Source: Sphingomonas bacterium
GTDB lineage: Bacteria; Pseudomonadota; Alphaproteobacteria; Sphingomonadales; Sphingomonadaceae
Direction: 5' to 3'
Assembly: GCA_026785645.1 (NCBI GenBank)
Contig: JAJAZM010000108.1
Coordinates: forward strand, 1 to 20,565
DNA: 20,565 nucleotides
Shown here: positions 13,983-20,565 of the stretch, piece after piece
How positions within the stretch are numbered: the stretch's first letter is position 1
Layout: the number at the start of each line of letters is the position of its first letter
Notes under the pieces: generated by a model
Told to the model about the DNA's origin: nothing
Seen by the model: the letters and a program-made list of their open reading frames with translations, nothing else
Database searches by the model: none
Made by a program: the position numbers and the translations under genes

Positions 13983-15284
13983 TCATCGTCGCCGCGGATT
14001 GCCGTCGCCCGACCGCGTCTCATCGGGCGTCTCGGCGACGGGTACCGCGCCTTTCCGGTCGAGCTCCATCCAGTCGCGGAAGTCGAGATGGTAAAGCATG
14101 TCCATCACCTCGAATTCGAGCCCGCCGGGCTGCGACGTGCTGCTGTTCCACAGCGCCACCACGCCACTTTTCAGCTTGGGGTCGAACAGGATCAGTGAGC
14201 GATAGCCGTTGATCCCGCCGCGATGGCCGACGATCCGGTGGCCGACATAATCATAGCTTCTCCAGCCATAGCCATAATAAGGCTTGTCGACCCGCTCGCG
14301 GAACTTGCGCAAGCGGCTGAGCTCGCCCGGGGTCGAAACCAGGGGCGCGTGGATCGTCTCGAGCAGCTTTGGGCTCAACACGGTCGGCATGCCGCCCATC
14401 TGGGCGATCATCCACAGCGCCATATCCTTGATATTGCTGTTGACCCCGCCCGCTGCCGGCACCCGATAATATACATCGCTCATCGGCAGTTCGCGGCGCC
14501 CTGCGGCATGCGGCCGGGCCCAGCTTGGGGCGTTCTCCAGTCCGGCGCGGGTGACGCTTGCCGAGGTCATGCCGAGCGGCTTGAACAGCAAGTCTGGGAC
14601 CGCCTGCTGATATGGCTCGCCCATCGCGCTTGCGACCGCCTCGCTCGACGCGTCGAAGGCGATATTCTGGTAGCTCCAGCACGTCCCCGGCGCGCACAGC
14701 GAGGCCAGCGAGCCAAGCGTCTGGCGGATGAAGCGCGGATCCTCGCCCGCTTCCAATTTGTCGTCATATGCGTTGCGGTAGATACCAAGCCGGTGGCTCA
14801 GCACGTCCCCCAGAGTGGCGCTATATTCGGTCCCGCCGGGCAGCCTGAGCGTCTTCGAATAATGCGCGATCGGGGCATTGAAGTCGAGCTTGCCCTGTTC
14901 GGCCAGCTTCGCCGCCGCCGTCCCGGCCACGCCTTTCGACACCGATGCCCAGCGGAACACCGTCATCGGGGTCACCATGTCGCCCGACCCGGCGATTGTT
15001 TCGCCATAGCCGTGAAGAAAGGTAATCCGGCCATTCTCGACCACCCCGACCGCCATCCCGACCATCGACGGCTGCTGCGCCATGCGCTGCAGGCGCTGGT
15101 CGAGCTTCGCATAATCGACGTCGCGGCGGGCGGCGGGCGAGACTTTGGCGAGCGACAGATAAGATGCGGCGGCGCGGGTCTCGGCATTTTTCTCGGCGCC
15201 GAGGCGAAGCACGTTCCCGCTTATCGCGAGCCCGCCCACGACCAGCGCAAGTCCGCCCAGCCCGATTTGCAATTGCCGTTTCAA
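13983..15284 (-). CDS. Serine beta-lactamase/PBP-like hydrolase, membrane-anchored
   Basis: The 433-residue protein has one N-terminal membrane segment (about 8-24) and a periplasmic class C beta-lactamase/DD-peptidase-like domain. The three active-site boxes are in order: SVSK at 114-117, YQN at 205-207 and HRG at 354-356 (in place of KTG). Such proteins can be esterases, peptidases or transpeptidase relatives; HxG in the third box fits the esterase/EstB-like group better than a true beta-lactamase. The start is TTG 15284, with GGGAGGAAG about 10 nt upstream; no ATG fits. It is divergent from the lapA operon. Confidence 0.85.
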   Translation of the reverse strand: MKRQLQIGLGGLALVVGGLAISGNVLRLGAEKNAETRAAASYLSLAKVSPAARRDVDYAKLDQRLQRMAQQPSMVGMAVGVVENGRITFLHGYGETIAGSGDMVTPMTVFRWASVSKGVAGTAAAKLAEQGKLDFNAPIAHYSKTLRLPGGTEYSATLGDVLSHRLGIYRNAYDDKLEAGEDPRFIRQTLGSLASLCAPGTCWSYQNIAFDASSEAVASAMGEPYQQAVPDLLFKPLGMTSASVTRAGLENAPSWARPHAAGRRELPMSDVYYRVPAAGGVNSNIKDMALWMIAQMGGMPTVLSPKLLETIHAPLVSTPGELSRLRKFRERVDKPYYGYGWRSYDYVGHRIVGHRGGINGYRSLILFDPKLKSGVVALWNSSTSQPGGLEFEVMDMLYHLDFRDWMELDRKGAVPVAETPDETRSGDGNPRRR

Positions 15285-15399
15285 AAGAAGATCTTCCTCC
15301 CGCCTGAAGCGCTGTGGCTTGGCTCGTCGCTGCGCTCAATCGGCGCTCTTGCACGCTGCGCCGAAACGAGTGCAGGCCACGACGAACGCCGCCCGAACT

Positions 15400-15411
15400 G
15401 GCATATATGCC
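15400..15411. promoter_or_regulatory. 12-bp palindrome in the divergent lapA region
   Basis: GGCATATATGCC is a perfect dyad, 38 bp upstream of the lapA ATG, in the 164 bp between lapA and the divergent serine hydrolase gene. It may overlap a -10 region (CATATAT). The call rests only on symmetry and position. Confidence 0.25.
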
Positions 15412-15448
15412 CAAGCTCGCCTAAAGGCCCGACCACAATGAGCAATCG

Positions 15449-15733
15449 ATGCAATTCCTGAAGACCCTGCTGTGGGTGCTGATCGCGGTACTGGTCGCGA
15501 TCATCGCGAGCAACAATTGGCGCGACGTCACCATCGACCTGTGGAGCAATCTGCAGGCCGACATCAAGATCCCGGTGCTGCTCGCGGCGGCGTTCATCGC
15601 GGGTTTATTGCCCACATGGCTGGTGATGCGCGGCAAATTGTGGCGGTTGAAGCGCCGTATCGCGCTCGATGTGCCGTCCGTGCCGGCGCCACCCGCGTCG
15701 ACCCCGACCGCCCTGCAGGAGATCGATGCATGA
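15449..15733 (+). CDS. lapA: LapA-domain (DUF1049) inner membrane protein
   Basis: The 94-residue protein has two membrane helices (about 4-21 and 42-60) and a short cytoplasmic tail rich in Ala and Pro. The pattern WVLIAVLVAIIASNNWRDVT and the LLPTWLVMRGKLWRLKRR ending the second helix are typical of LapA, which with LapB works in envelope and lipopolysaccharide assembly control in enterobacteria. In alphaproteobacteria lapA commonly sits next to ihfB and in front of trp or pyrF genes; here only pyrF follows, overlapping by ATGA. The ATG at 15449 has no clear ribosome-binding site. Confidence 0.85.
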   Translation: MQFLKTLLWVLIAVLVAIIASNNWRDVTIDLWSNLQADIKIPVLLAAAFIAGLLPTWLVMRGKLWRLKRRIALDVPSVPAPPASTPTALQEIDA

Positions 15734-16404
15734 CCAGCCGCATCTATGTCGCGCTCGACACCCCCGACCTCGACCGCGCCAAGACGCTTGCCAAGGCGGT
15801 CAAACGGCATGCCGGCGGGCTCAAGCTGGGCCTCGAATTCTTTGCTGCCAATGGCCCAGCAGGGGTCGCAGACCTGGCCCATGAAGGGCTGCCGATCTTC
15901 CTCGATCTGAAGCTCCACGACATCCCCAACACCGTCGCCAAGGCGGTCCAGGCGTTGCGCGGGCTCGAACCCGCCATTCTCACCGTCCACGCCGCCGGCG
16001 GCCGCGCCATGCTCGAGGAAGCCAAAGCTTGCGCGCCCGCCTCGACCAAGGTCGTCGCGGTTACCCTCCTGACCAGTCTCGACACCACCGATCTCAGCGA
16101 CATCGGGGTCGGCGGGACTGCCCATGATCAGGTCGCGCGCCTCGCCGATCTGGCACGCGAAGCCGGGCTCGACGGGATCGTCTGCTCGGGTGCCGAAGTC
16201 GCCGCCGTGCGCCGCGGCTGGCACGACGGTTTCTTCGTCGTCCCCGGGGTTCGCCCCGCCGACGGCGCGACCGGCGACCAGAAACGCGTGATCACCCCGC
16301 GCGCGGCGATCGACGCCGGTGCCTCGATCCTGGTCATCGGCCGCCCGGTCACCGCCGCCGAGGACCCCGACGCCGCGCTCCGCGCAATCGCGGCGACGCT
16401 GTAA
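15730..16404 (+). CDS. pyrF: Orotidine 5'-phosphate decarboxylase
   Basis: The 224-residue TIM-barrel enzyme performs the last step of UMP synthesis, decarboxylating OMP. The catalytic signature DLKLHDIPNTV is at 59-69 (Asp59, Lys61, Asp64), an upstream Lys32 lies in GLKLGLEFF, and the phosphate-binding end VVPGVRP plus ILVIGRPVT is present. Length is normal for bacterial group-I enzymes. The ATG overlaps the lapA stop, and AGGAG at 15717-15721 is 8 nt upstream. accD begins 18 bp after the stop; the trpF, trpB and trpA genes that often lie here in relatives are absent. Confidence 0.95.
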   Translation: MTSRIYVALDTPDLDRAKTLAKAVKRHAGGLKLGLEFFAANGPAGVADLAHEGLPIFLDLKLHDIPNTVAKAVQALRGLEPAILTVHAAGGRAMLEEAKACAPASTKVVAVTLLTSLDTTDLSDIGVGGTAHDQVARLADLAREAGLDGIVCSGAEVAAVRRGWHDGFFVVPGVRPADGATGDQKRVITPRAAIDAGASILVIGRPVTAAEDPDAALRAIAATL

Positions 16405-16422
16405 CCCGATGGAGAGTAAGAC

Positions 16423-17292
16423 ATGAGCTGGCTGAGCCGCGTTCGCGCCGGAATCCCTTTCCTGCCCAAGCGGCAGACCGCCGACAATCTGTGGCACAAG
16501 TGCAAGAAGTGCGACGCAATGGTGTTCACCAAGGAGTGGGAGGATAATCTGTTCTGCTGCCCGCGCTGCGACCATCATGACCGGATCGGCCCCAAGGCGC
16601 GGTTCGCGCAAGTGTTCGACGGCGGCAAGTACAAGCTGATCGCCTCGCCCGACGTGCGCGAGGATCCGCTCAAGTTCCGCGACACCAAGCGTTATTCGGA
16701 GCGCCTCAAGGCGGCCCGCGCCGCAACCGACGAGAAGGATGCCTTGCTCAACGCCGAAGGGCTGATCGGTCGCCGCAAGGTGGTCGTCGGGGTGCAGGAT
16801 TTCGCCTTCATGGGCGGATCGATGGGGATCGGCGTCGGCGCCGCCTTCCTGTCGGGGGTGCGCGCCGCAATCGCCGCCAAGGTCCCCTACATATTGTTCA
16901 CCGCCGCCGGGGGCGCGCGGATGCAGGAGGGTATCCTGTCCTTGATGCAGATGCCGCGTACCACCGTGGCGCTGGCCCAATTGAAGGAAGCCGGCCTGCC
17001 CTACATCGTCGTGTTGACCGACCCGACCACTGGCGGGGTCACCGCTTCCTATGCGATGCTCGGCGACATCCAATTGGCCGAGCCCGACGCCTTGATCGGG
17101 TTCGCCGGGCAGCGCGTGATCGAGCAGACCATCCGCGAGAAGTTGCCCGAGGGCTTCCAGCGCGCCGAATATTTGCTCGAGCATGGCATCATCGACATGG
17201 TGGTGCGCCGCCACGAGCTCAAGGATCGCCTCGCGACGCTGGTCGATTATCTCGCGCCATCGCGGTCCAAGGGCAAGAAAGCCGCTGCGTGA
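16423..17292 (+). CDS. accD: Acetyl-CoA carboxylase carboxyltransferase subunit beta
   Basis: The 289-residue protein has the N-terminal C4 zinc ribbon CKKC...CPRC (Cys27, 30, 46, 49) and a crotonase-fold carboxyltransferase domain with GGSMGIGVGAAF, AAGGARMQEGILSLMQ and PTTGGVTASYAMLGD. With AccA it transfers the carboxyl group from biotin to acetyl-CoA to make malonyl-CoA, the first step of fatty acid synthesis. GGAG at 16411-16414 precedes the ATG. The stop overlaps the folC GTG (GTGA). The pairing of accD with folC is widespread in proteobacteria. Confidence 0.97.
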   Translation: MSWLSRVRAGIPFLPKRQTADNLWHKCKKCDAMVFTKEWEDNLFCCPRCDHHDRIGPKARFAQVFDGGKYKLIASPDVREDPLKFRDTKRYSERLKAARAATDEKDALLNAEGLIGRRKVVVGVQDFAFMGGSMGIGVGAAFLSGVRAAIAAKVPYILFTAAGGARMQEGILSLMQMPRTTVALAQLKEAGLPYIVVLTDPTTGGVTASYAMLGDIQLAEPDALIGFAGQRVIEQTIREKLPEGFQRAEYLLEHGIIDMVVRRHELKDRLATLVDYLAPSRSKGKKAAA

Positions 17293-18509
17293 AGGAAGTC
17301 GTGCGGGCCGACGATCCGCGGCTCGCTGCGCTGATCGCGCGGCAGGCGACGCAAGCCGCAGACGACGACCAGATCGGGCTCGACCGGATCATCGCGCTGC
17401 TCGACGCGCTCGGTCGCCCGCACGACGATCTGCCCCCCGTGTTCCATGTCGCCGGGACCAACGGCAAGGGCTCGACTTGCGCCTTCCTCCGCGCTGGATT
17501 GGAGGCGGCCGGGCACCGGGTCCACGTCTTCACCAGCCCGCACCTCGTCCGCTACAATGAGCGCATCCGCCTCACCGGGACGCTGATCACCGATGCGCAA
17601 CTCGCCGACGTCATGGCGCGCGTGCTCGACGCCAATGACGCGGTCGGGGGCAGCCTGTTCGAGGTCAATACCGCCGCCGCCTTCCTCGCCTTTGCCGCCA
17701 CCCCGGCCGACGCGGTAGTGCTCGAAGTCGGGCTCGGCGGGCGGCTCGACGCAACCAACGTCATCGCCGCGCCACTCGTCACGGGAATCGCCAGCATTGG
17801 TCTCGATCACCAGCATTTCCTGGGCGACACGCTCGCCGAAATCGCCCGCGAAAAAGCCGGCATCGCGCGCCGCGACGTGTCGCTGGTCTGTCTCGCTCAG
17901 CCCGCCGAAGCCCGCGCTGCAATCGAGCAGGTCGCCGCCGCTATCGGCGCTCCGCTTCTCCTCGAAGCCCGCGACTGGCACCTCGACCCGTCGCTCGTCC
18001 CCGCGCTTCCCGGCGCGCACCAGGTCCGCAACGCCAACCTCGCCTGGCAAATGCTGTCCGCGCAGGATCGCCTCACCGTCCCGCGCGACACCTTCCTGAA
18101 CGCCATCGCCGCTGCCACCTGGCCCGCCCGCTTCCAGCGCCTCGCCGACGGCCCGCTCACCCACGGCGTCGAAACCTGGCTCGACGGTGCGCATAATACA
18201 GACGCCGCCGCCGCCCTCGCCGCCTTGCTCGAGGCACGCGGTCCGATGCACCTGATCCTCGGCATTCTCGCCAACAAGGACGCTGCAGGAATCGTCGAAC
18301 TGCTCGCGCCTCACGCTCTGTCGCTGACCTTCGTCCCCATTCCCGACCACGATGCACACCAACCGGCCGACCTCGCCGCGCGTTTCAATGGCAACGCCGC
18401 CGCAAGCCTCGAGCAAGCCCTCGCCGACCTCCCCGCCCCGCGCCTCATCGCCGGCTCGCTCTACCTCGCCGGATCTGCGCTCACAGCCAACCGCGAGCGA
18501 CCCGACTAA
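17289..18509 (+). CDS. folC: Dihydrofolate/folylpolyglutamate synthase
   Basis: The 406-residue Mur-ligase-fold enzyme adds glutamate to dihydropteroate and folates. Visible motifs are the P-loop GTNGKGS at 56-62, TSPHLVRYNERI, EVGLGGRLDATN, SIGLDHQHFLGDTLAEIAREK (the catalytic Lys/His region) and DGAHN in the C-terminal domain. The start is a GTG inside the accD stop (GTGA), so translation is coupled; no separate ribosome-binding site is clear. It is slightly shorter than E. coli FolC but complete. Its TAA overlaps the convergent AmpG stop by 3 bp. Confidence 0.95.
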   Translation: MKEVVRADDPRLAALIARQATQAADDDQIGLDRIIALLDALGRPHDDLPPVFHVAGTNGKGSTCAFLRAGLEAAGHRVHVFTSPHLVRYNERIRLTGTLITDAQLADVMARVLDANDAVGGSLFEVNTAAAFLAFAATPADAVVLEVGLGGRLDATNVIAAPLVTGIASIGLDHQHFLGDTLAEIAREKAGIARRDVSLVCLAQPAEARAAIEQVAAAIGAPLLLEARDWHLDPSLVPALPGAHQVRNANLAWQMLSAQDRLTVPRDTFLNAIAAATWPARFQRLADGPLTHGVETWLDGAHNTDAAAALAALLEARGPMHLILGILANKDAAGIVELLAPHALSLTFVPIPDHDAHQPADLAARFNGNAAASLEQALADLPAPRLIAGSLYLAGSALTANRERPD

Positions 18510-19861
18510 TTCTCAGCCGAATTGGCGCGCACATCGCCGTCACCTTCGGTCCCTGCCGTCCCGATCGAGCTATCGACCAGCCCGGCGCGCATCATCCACC
18601 AGAACAACAGGATCCCCGGCAGCGCCGCGAGCGTGGTAAGCAGATAGAAGTTCGAATAGCCCATGCCCTCGACCAGCGCGCCCGCGCTGGTGCCGGTGAT
18701 TAACCGTCCGACGATGCTCGCCGCCGCCGAGATCAACGCATATTGCGACGCGGTGAAGCGCAAATCGCACAGTGCCGAGAAGTAAGCGACCACCGTCACC
18801 CCGCCGATCCCGCTGGCGAAATTCTCGAACGCGATCGTGCCCGCCAGTCCCCAATTGCTGTGACCCGCCTGCGCCAGCAGTGCGAAGCTGAAATTGGAGA
18901 CGCCCATCAGCACCAGGCTGATCAGCACCGACTTCTTCATTCCAAGCTTCGAATAGAGCACGCCGCCGACGAAAATGCCGATCAGATAAGCCCAGAAACC
19001 AACCCCGATATCATAGATCGCAATCTCGTCATTGCTGAAACCGAGGTCGTCGAGCAGCAGCCGAAGCGTCAGATTGGCCAGCGTGTCGCCGATCTTGTGG
19101 AGAAGGATGAACAGCAGCACGAGGAACGCGCCCTGCCGCTGGAAGAATTCGGTGAACGGCCGATAGACCGCGCCGAGCGCTTCGCTCATCCCGCGCCTTC
19201 GCTGCGGTTCGCGATGCCGTTCGGGCTCGCCGTAAATCAGCCCGGTCAACATCGCCGGAAGCGCGAAGGCGGCGCAGGCGAGATAGGCAATTTCCCACCC
19301 GACCCGCGCTGCCAGCACCAGTGCCAGCGCCCCCGCCGCGACCGACCCGATGCGCCAGCCATATTGCACCATGCCCGACCCGACGCCCAACTGGCGCGGC
19401 TTCAAAATCTCGATCCGATATGCGTCGATGACGATGTCGAAGGTCGCCCCCGCGAGCCCGACCAGCACCGCCGCCCAGGCCGTTGCAAGCAAGCTCGCCG
19501 AGGGATCGACGAACGCCAGATTGGCGACCGCCGCAATTACCAGCACTCCGCTCAGAAGCAGCCACGACACCCGCTGCCCCAATCGCCCGAGGATGGGCAG
19601 CCGCACCCCGTCGACCACCCACGCCCACAGGAATTTGAGATTGTAGACGAGGAAGGCGAGGCTGAAGGCGGTGATGCTCTTCTTGTCGAGCCCGTCCTGC
19701 GCCAGCCGCGTGGTCAGCGTCGCGCCGATCATCGCATAGGGAAAGCCCGACGACACGCCGAGGAAGAAAGCGGCGATCGGCGCGGCCTCGGTATAAGGCC
19801 GTAATCCTTCGGGAAGCGACGCGCGCCAGCCGAGGTCCGTATCTGCCCGCGCTGCCGCCAT
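18506..19861 (-). CDS. ampG: AmpG-type muropeptide permease (MFS)
   Basis: The 451-residue protein has about 12-14 membrane segments and the AmpG pattern: GVSSGFPYAMIGATLTTRLA near the N-terminus, FLVYNLKFLWAWVVDGVRLP, DIVIDAYRIEIL and a C-terminal half with FENFASGIGGVTVVAYFSAL. AmpG imports GlcNAc-anhydroMurNAc peptides for cell-wall recycling and, where ampC/ampR exist, sends the signal for beta-lactamase induction. GGGAG at 19869-19873, 7 nt before ATG 19861, supports the start. A beta-lactamase-like serine hydrolase is encoded about 3 kb away, but no AmpR is seen in the window. Confidence 0.9.
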   Translation of the reverse strand: MAAARADTDLGWRASLPEGLRPYTEAAPIAAFFLGVSSGFPYAMIGATLTTRLAQDGLDKKSITAFSLAFLVYNLKFLWAWVVDGVRLPILGRLGQRVSWLLLSGVLVIAAVANLAFVDPSASLLATAWAAVLVGLAGATFDIVIDAYRIEILKPRQLGVGSGMVQYGWRIGSVAAGALALVLAARVGWEIAYLACAAFALPAMLTGLIYGEPERHREPQRRRGMSEALGAVYRPFTEFFQRQGAFLVLLFILLHKIGDTLANLTLRLLLDDLGFSNDEIAIYDIGVGFWAYLIGIFVGGVLYSKLGMKKSVLISLVLMGVSNFSFALLAQAGHSNWGLAGTIAFENFASGIGGVTVVAYFSALCDLRFTASQYALISAAASIVGRLITGTSAGALVEGMGYSNFYLLTTLAALPGILLFWWMMRAGLVDSSIGTAGTEGDGDVRANSAEN

Positions 19862-19909
19862 CTAATTGCTCCCGCTCGAAAGTCGGCCATGCTAGCAGCG
19901 AAAAAGGCC

Positions 19910-19937
19910 CTGACCAGTGGCTTGAGTTTCTTAAAAT
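19910..19937 (+). promoter_or_regulatory. Weak candidate promoter for the Rieske gene
   Basis: CTGACC (19910-19915) and TAAAAT (19932-19937, 5 of 6 matches to the -10 consensus) are 16 bp apart, about 20 bp before the ATG, in the only AT-rich patch of the divergent region. The -35 box is poor. Confidence 0.3.
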
Positions 19938-19956
19938 TAGAGGGCAACCTGGGTTA

Positions 19957-20565
19957 ATGGATGCACCGATTTTTCCCCGCCCCACTCCCGGACAACTCGC
20001 CCTCGCCGAAGCGTTGATCCGGGGCGAAGCCTCGCTCGGCAGCGAAATCCAGACGCTCGCCGCCTCGGTCTATACCGACCCCGAACGGTTCGAGGCCGAG
20101 AAGAAAGCGTTGTTCGCCAAGCTCCCGCTGCTGCTCGCCCCGTCGGCTCTGCTCCCGCGCAACAATGTCGCGGTGGCGCATGACGGCTATGGCCTGCCGT
20201 TGATCCTCAGTCGCGATGCGCAGGGCGAGGCACATGTCATGGCCAATGTATGCCGCCATCGCGGCACGCGTTTGCTCGACAGCGAGGATCCGGTGCCCGC
20301 GGCGCGGATCGTCTGCCCCTATCACGCCTGGACCTATCGGTCGGACGGCAGCCTGCTCGGCCTGCCCCGCGCCGATTGCTTCCCCGGCTTCGACAAGGAC
20401 GCCCATTCGCTGATTCGCTTCCGTGATTTCGAATGCGGCGGGATGATCTGGTATTCGCACGACGGGCAAGAGGATTTCGCCGAGATAGACATGCTGTGCC
20501 AGGATTTCGACGCCTTCGGAATCGCCTCGCACCACCTCTACAAGCGCAAGACCCACGCCGTCGCC
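19957..20565 (+). CDS. Rieske non-haem iron oxygenase alpha subunit, N-terminal part
   Basis: The frame is open from ATG 19957 to the window edge, giving 203 residues with no stop. It carries a Rieske [2Fe-2S] domain: Cys99-Arg-His101 in NVCRHRGTRLL, and Cys120-Pro-Tyr-His123 in CPYHAWTYRSDGSLLGLP. This is the arrangement of ring-hydroxylating dioxygenase and choline-monooxygenase-like alpha subunits. The mononuclear iron domain lies beyond the edge, so the substrate cannot be judged. GAGGG at 19940-19944 is 12 nt upstream, farther than usual. An ATG at 19961 is in another frame. The gene is divergent from ampG. Confidence 0.85.
   Translation, partial: MDAPIFPRPTPGQLALAEALIRGEASLGSEIQTLAASVYTDPERFEAEKKALFAKLPLLLAPSALLPRNNVAVAHDGYGLPLILSRDAQGEAHVMANVCRHRGTRLLDSEDPVPAARIVCPYHAWTYRSDGSLLGLPRADCFPGFDKDAHSLIRFRDFECGGMIWYSHDGQEDFAEIDMLCQDFDAFGIASHHLYKRKTHAVA

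Noticed and set aside
13937..14023. Longer start for the short-chain dehydrogenase
   Set aside because: The extension overlaps the end of the serine hydrolase gene, and GGGAG lies correctly before ATG 13936.
15421..17214. 597-residue minus-strand open frame opposite pyrF and accD
   Set aside because: It is the antisense shadow of two firmly identified genes in high-GC DNA; it is Gly/Ala/Arg-rich with no domain and no ribosome-binding site.

Overview
The window is about 20.6 kb of high-GC DNA that reads as a sphingomonad-type alphaproteobacterial chromosome. The evidence is the lapA-pyrF-accD-folC housekeeping cluster, a PcrA/UvrD-type helicase, TonB-C-like small proteins, an AmpG transporter, and short interspersed repeats resembling the 'CCCTTCGACAAGC..AGG' family common in Sphingomonadales. 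The assignment is inference from gene content, not a database match. There are no rRNA or tRNA genes, no CRISPR array and no intact transposon.

Layout. (1) 1-3.5 kb: a small periplasmic cupredoxin (+), then a minus-strand block with a secretory-lipase-family hydrolase translationally coupled to a low-affinity iron permease family protein, a glyoxalase/bleomycin-resistance-like gene broken by a frameshift, and two small TonB-C-like proteins. (2) 3.2-4.1 kb: no convincing protein gene, but minus-strand hairpins with UUCG loops and a good minus-strand terminator. (3) 4.1-7.1 kb: uvrD/pcrA (+), carrying an in-frame interspersed repeat in its C-terminal linker, convergent with a double-PilZ protein. 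(4) 7.5-10.4 kb: a sulfide/persulfide-handling locus. An ETHE1/Blh-like metallo-beta-lactamase-fold dioxygenase is divergent from a BigR/SqrR-like ArsR regulator with two Cys, followed by a rhodanese-DUF2892 membrane protein, a TauE/SafE permease and a CPFG glutaredoxin. The 78-bp divergent region holds overlapping promoters and an ATTAG-N6-CTAAT operator candidate. The operon closes with a bidirectional terminator. (5) 10.4-15.3 kb: accessory and envelope genes, namely a secreted Tyr/Gln/Gly-rich protein with three 39-bp repeats, a chloroperoxidase-type alpha/beta hydrolase, an LprI-like/MliC lipoprotein, a short-chain dehydrogenase and a serine beta-lactamase-like hydrolase. (6) 15.4-18.5 kb: lapA-pyrF-accD-folC, overlapping or closely spaced, with no trpFBA between pyrF and accD. 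(7) 18.5 kb to the end: AmpG (-), divergent from the N-terminal part of a Rieske oxygenase alpha subunit cut by the window edge.

The best candidate for a functional system is the locus in (4). Its parts fit one route: a thiol-switch repressor senses persulfide, the dioxygenase oxidises glutathione persulfide to sulfite, the rhodanese and glutaredoxin move or reduce sulfane sulfur, and the TauE/SafE permease exports the sulfur product. The least explained stretch is the structured intergenic region at 3.4-4.0 kb.
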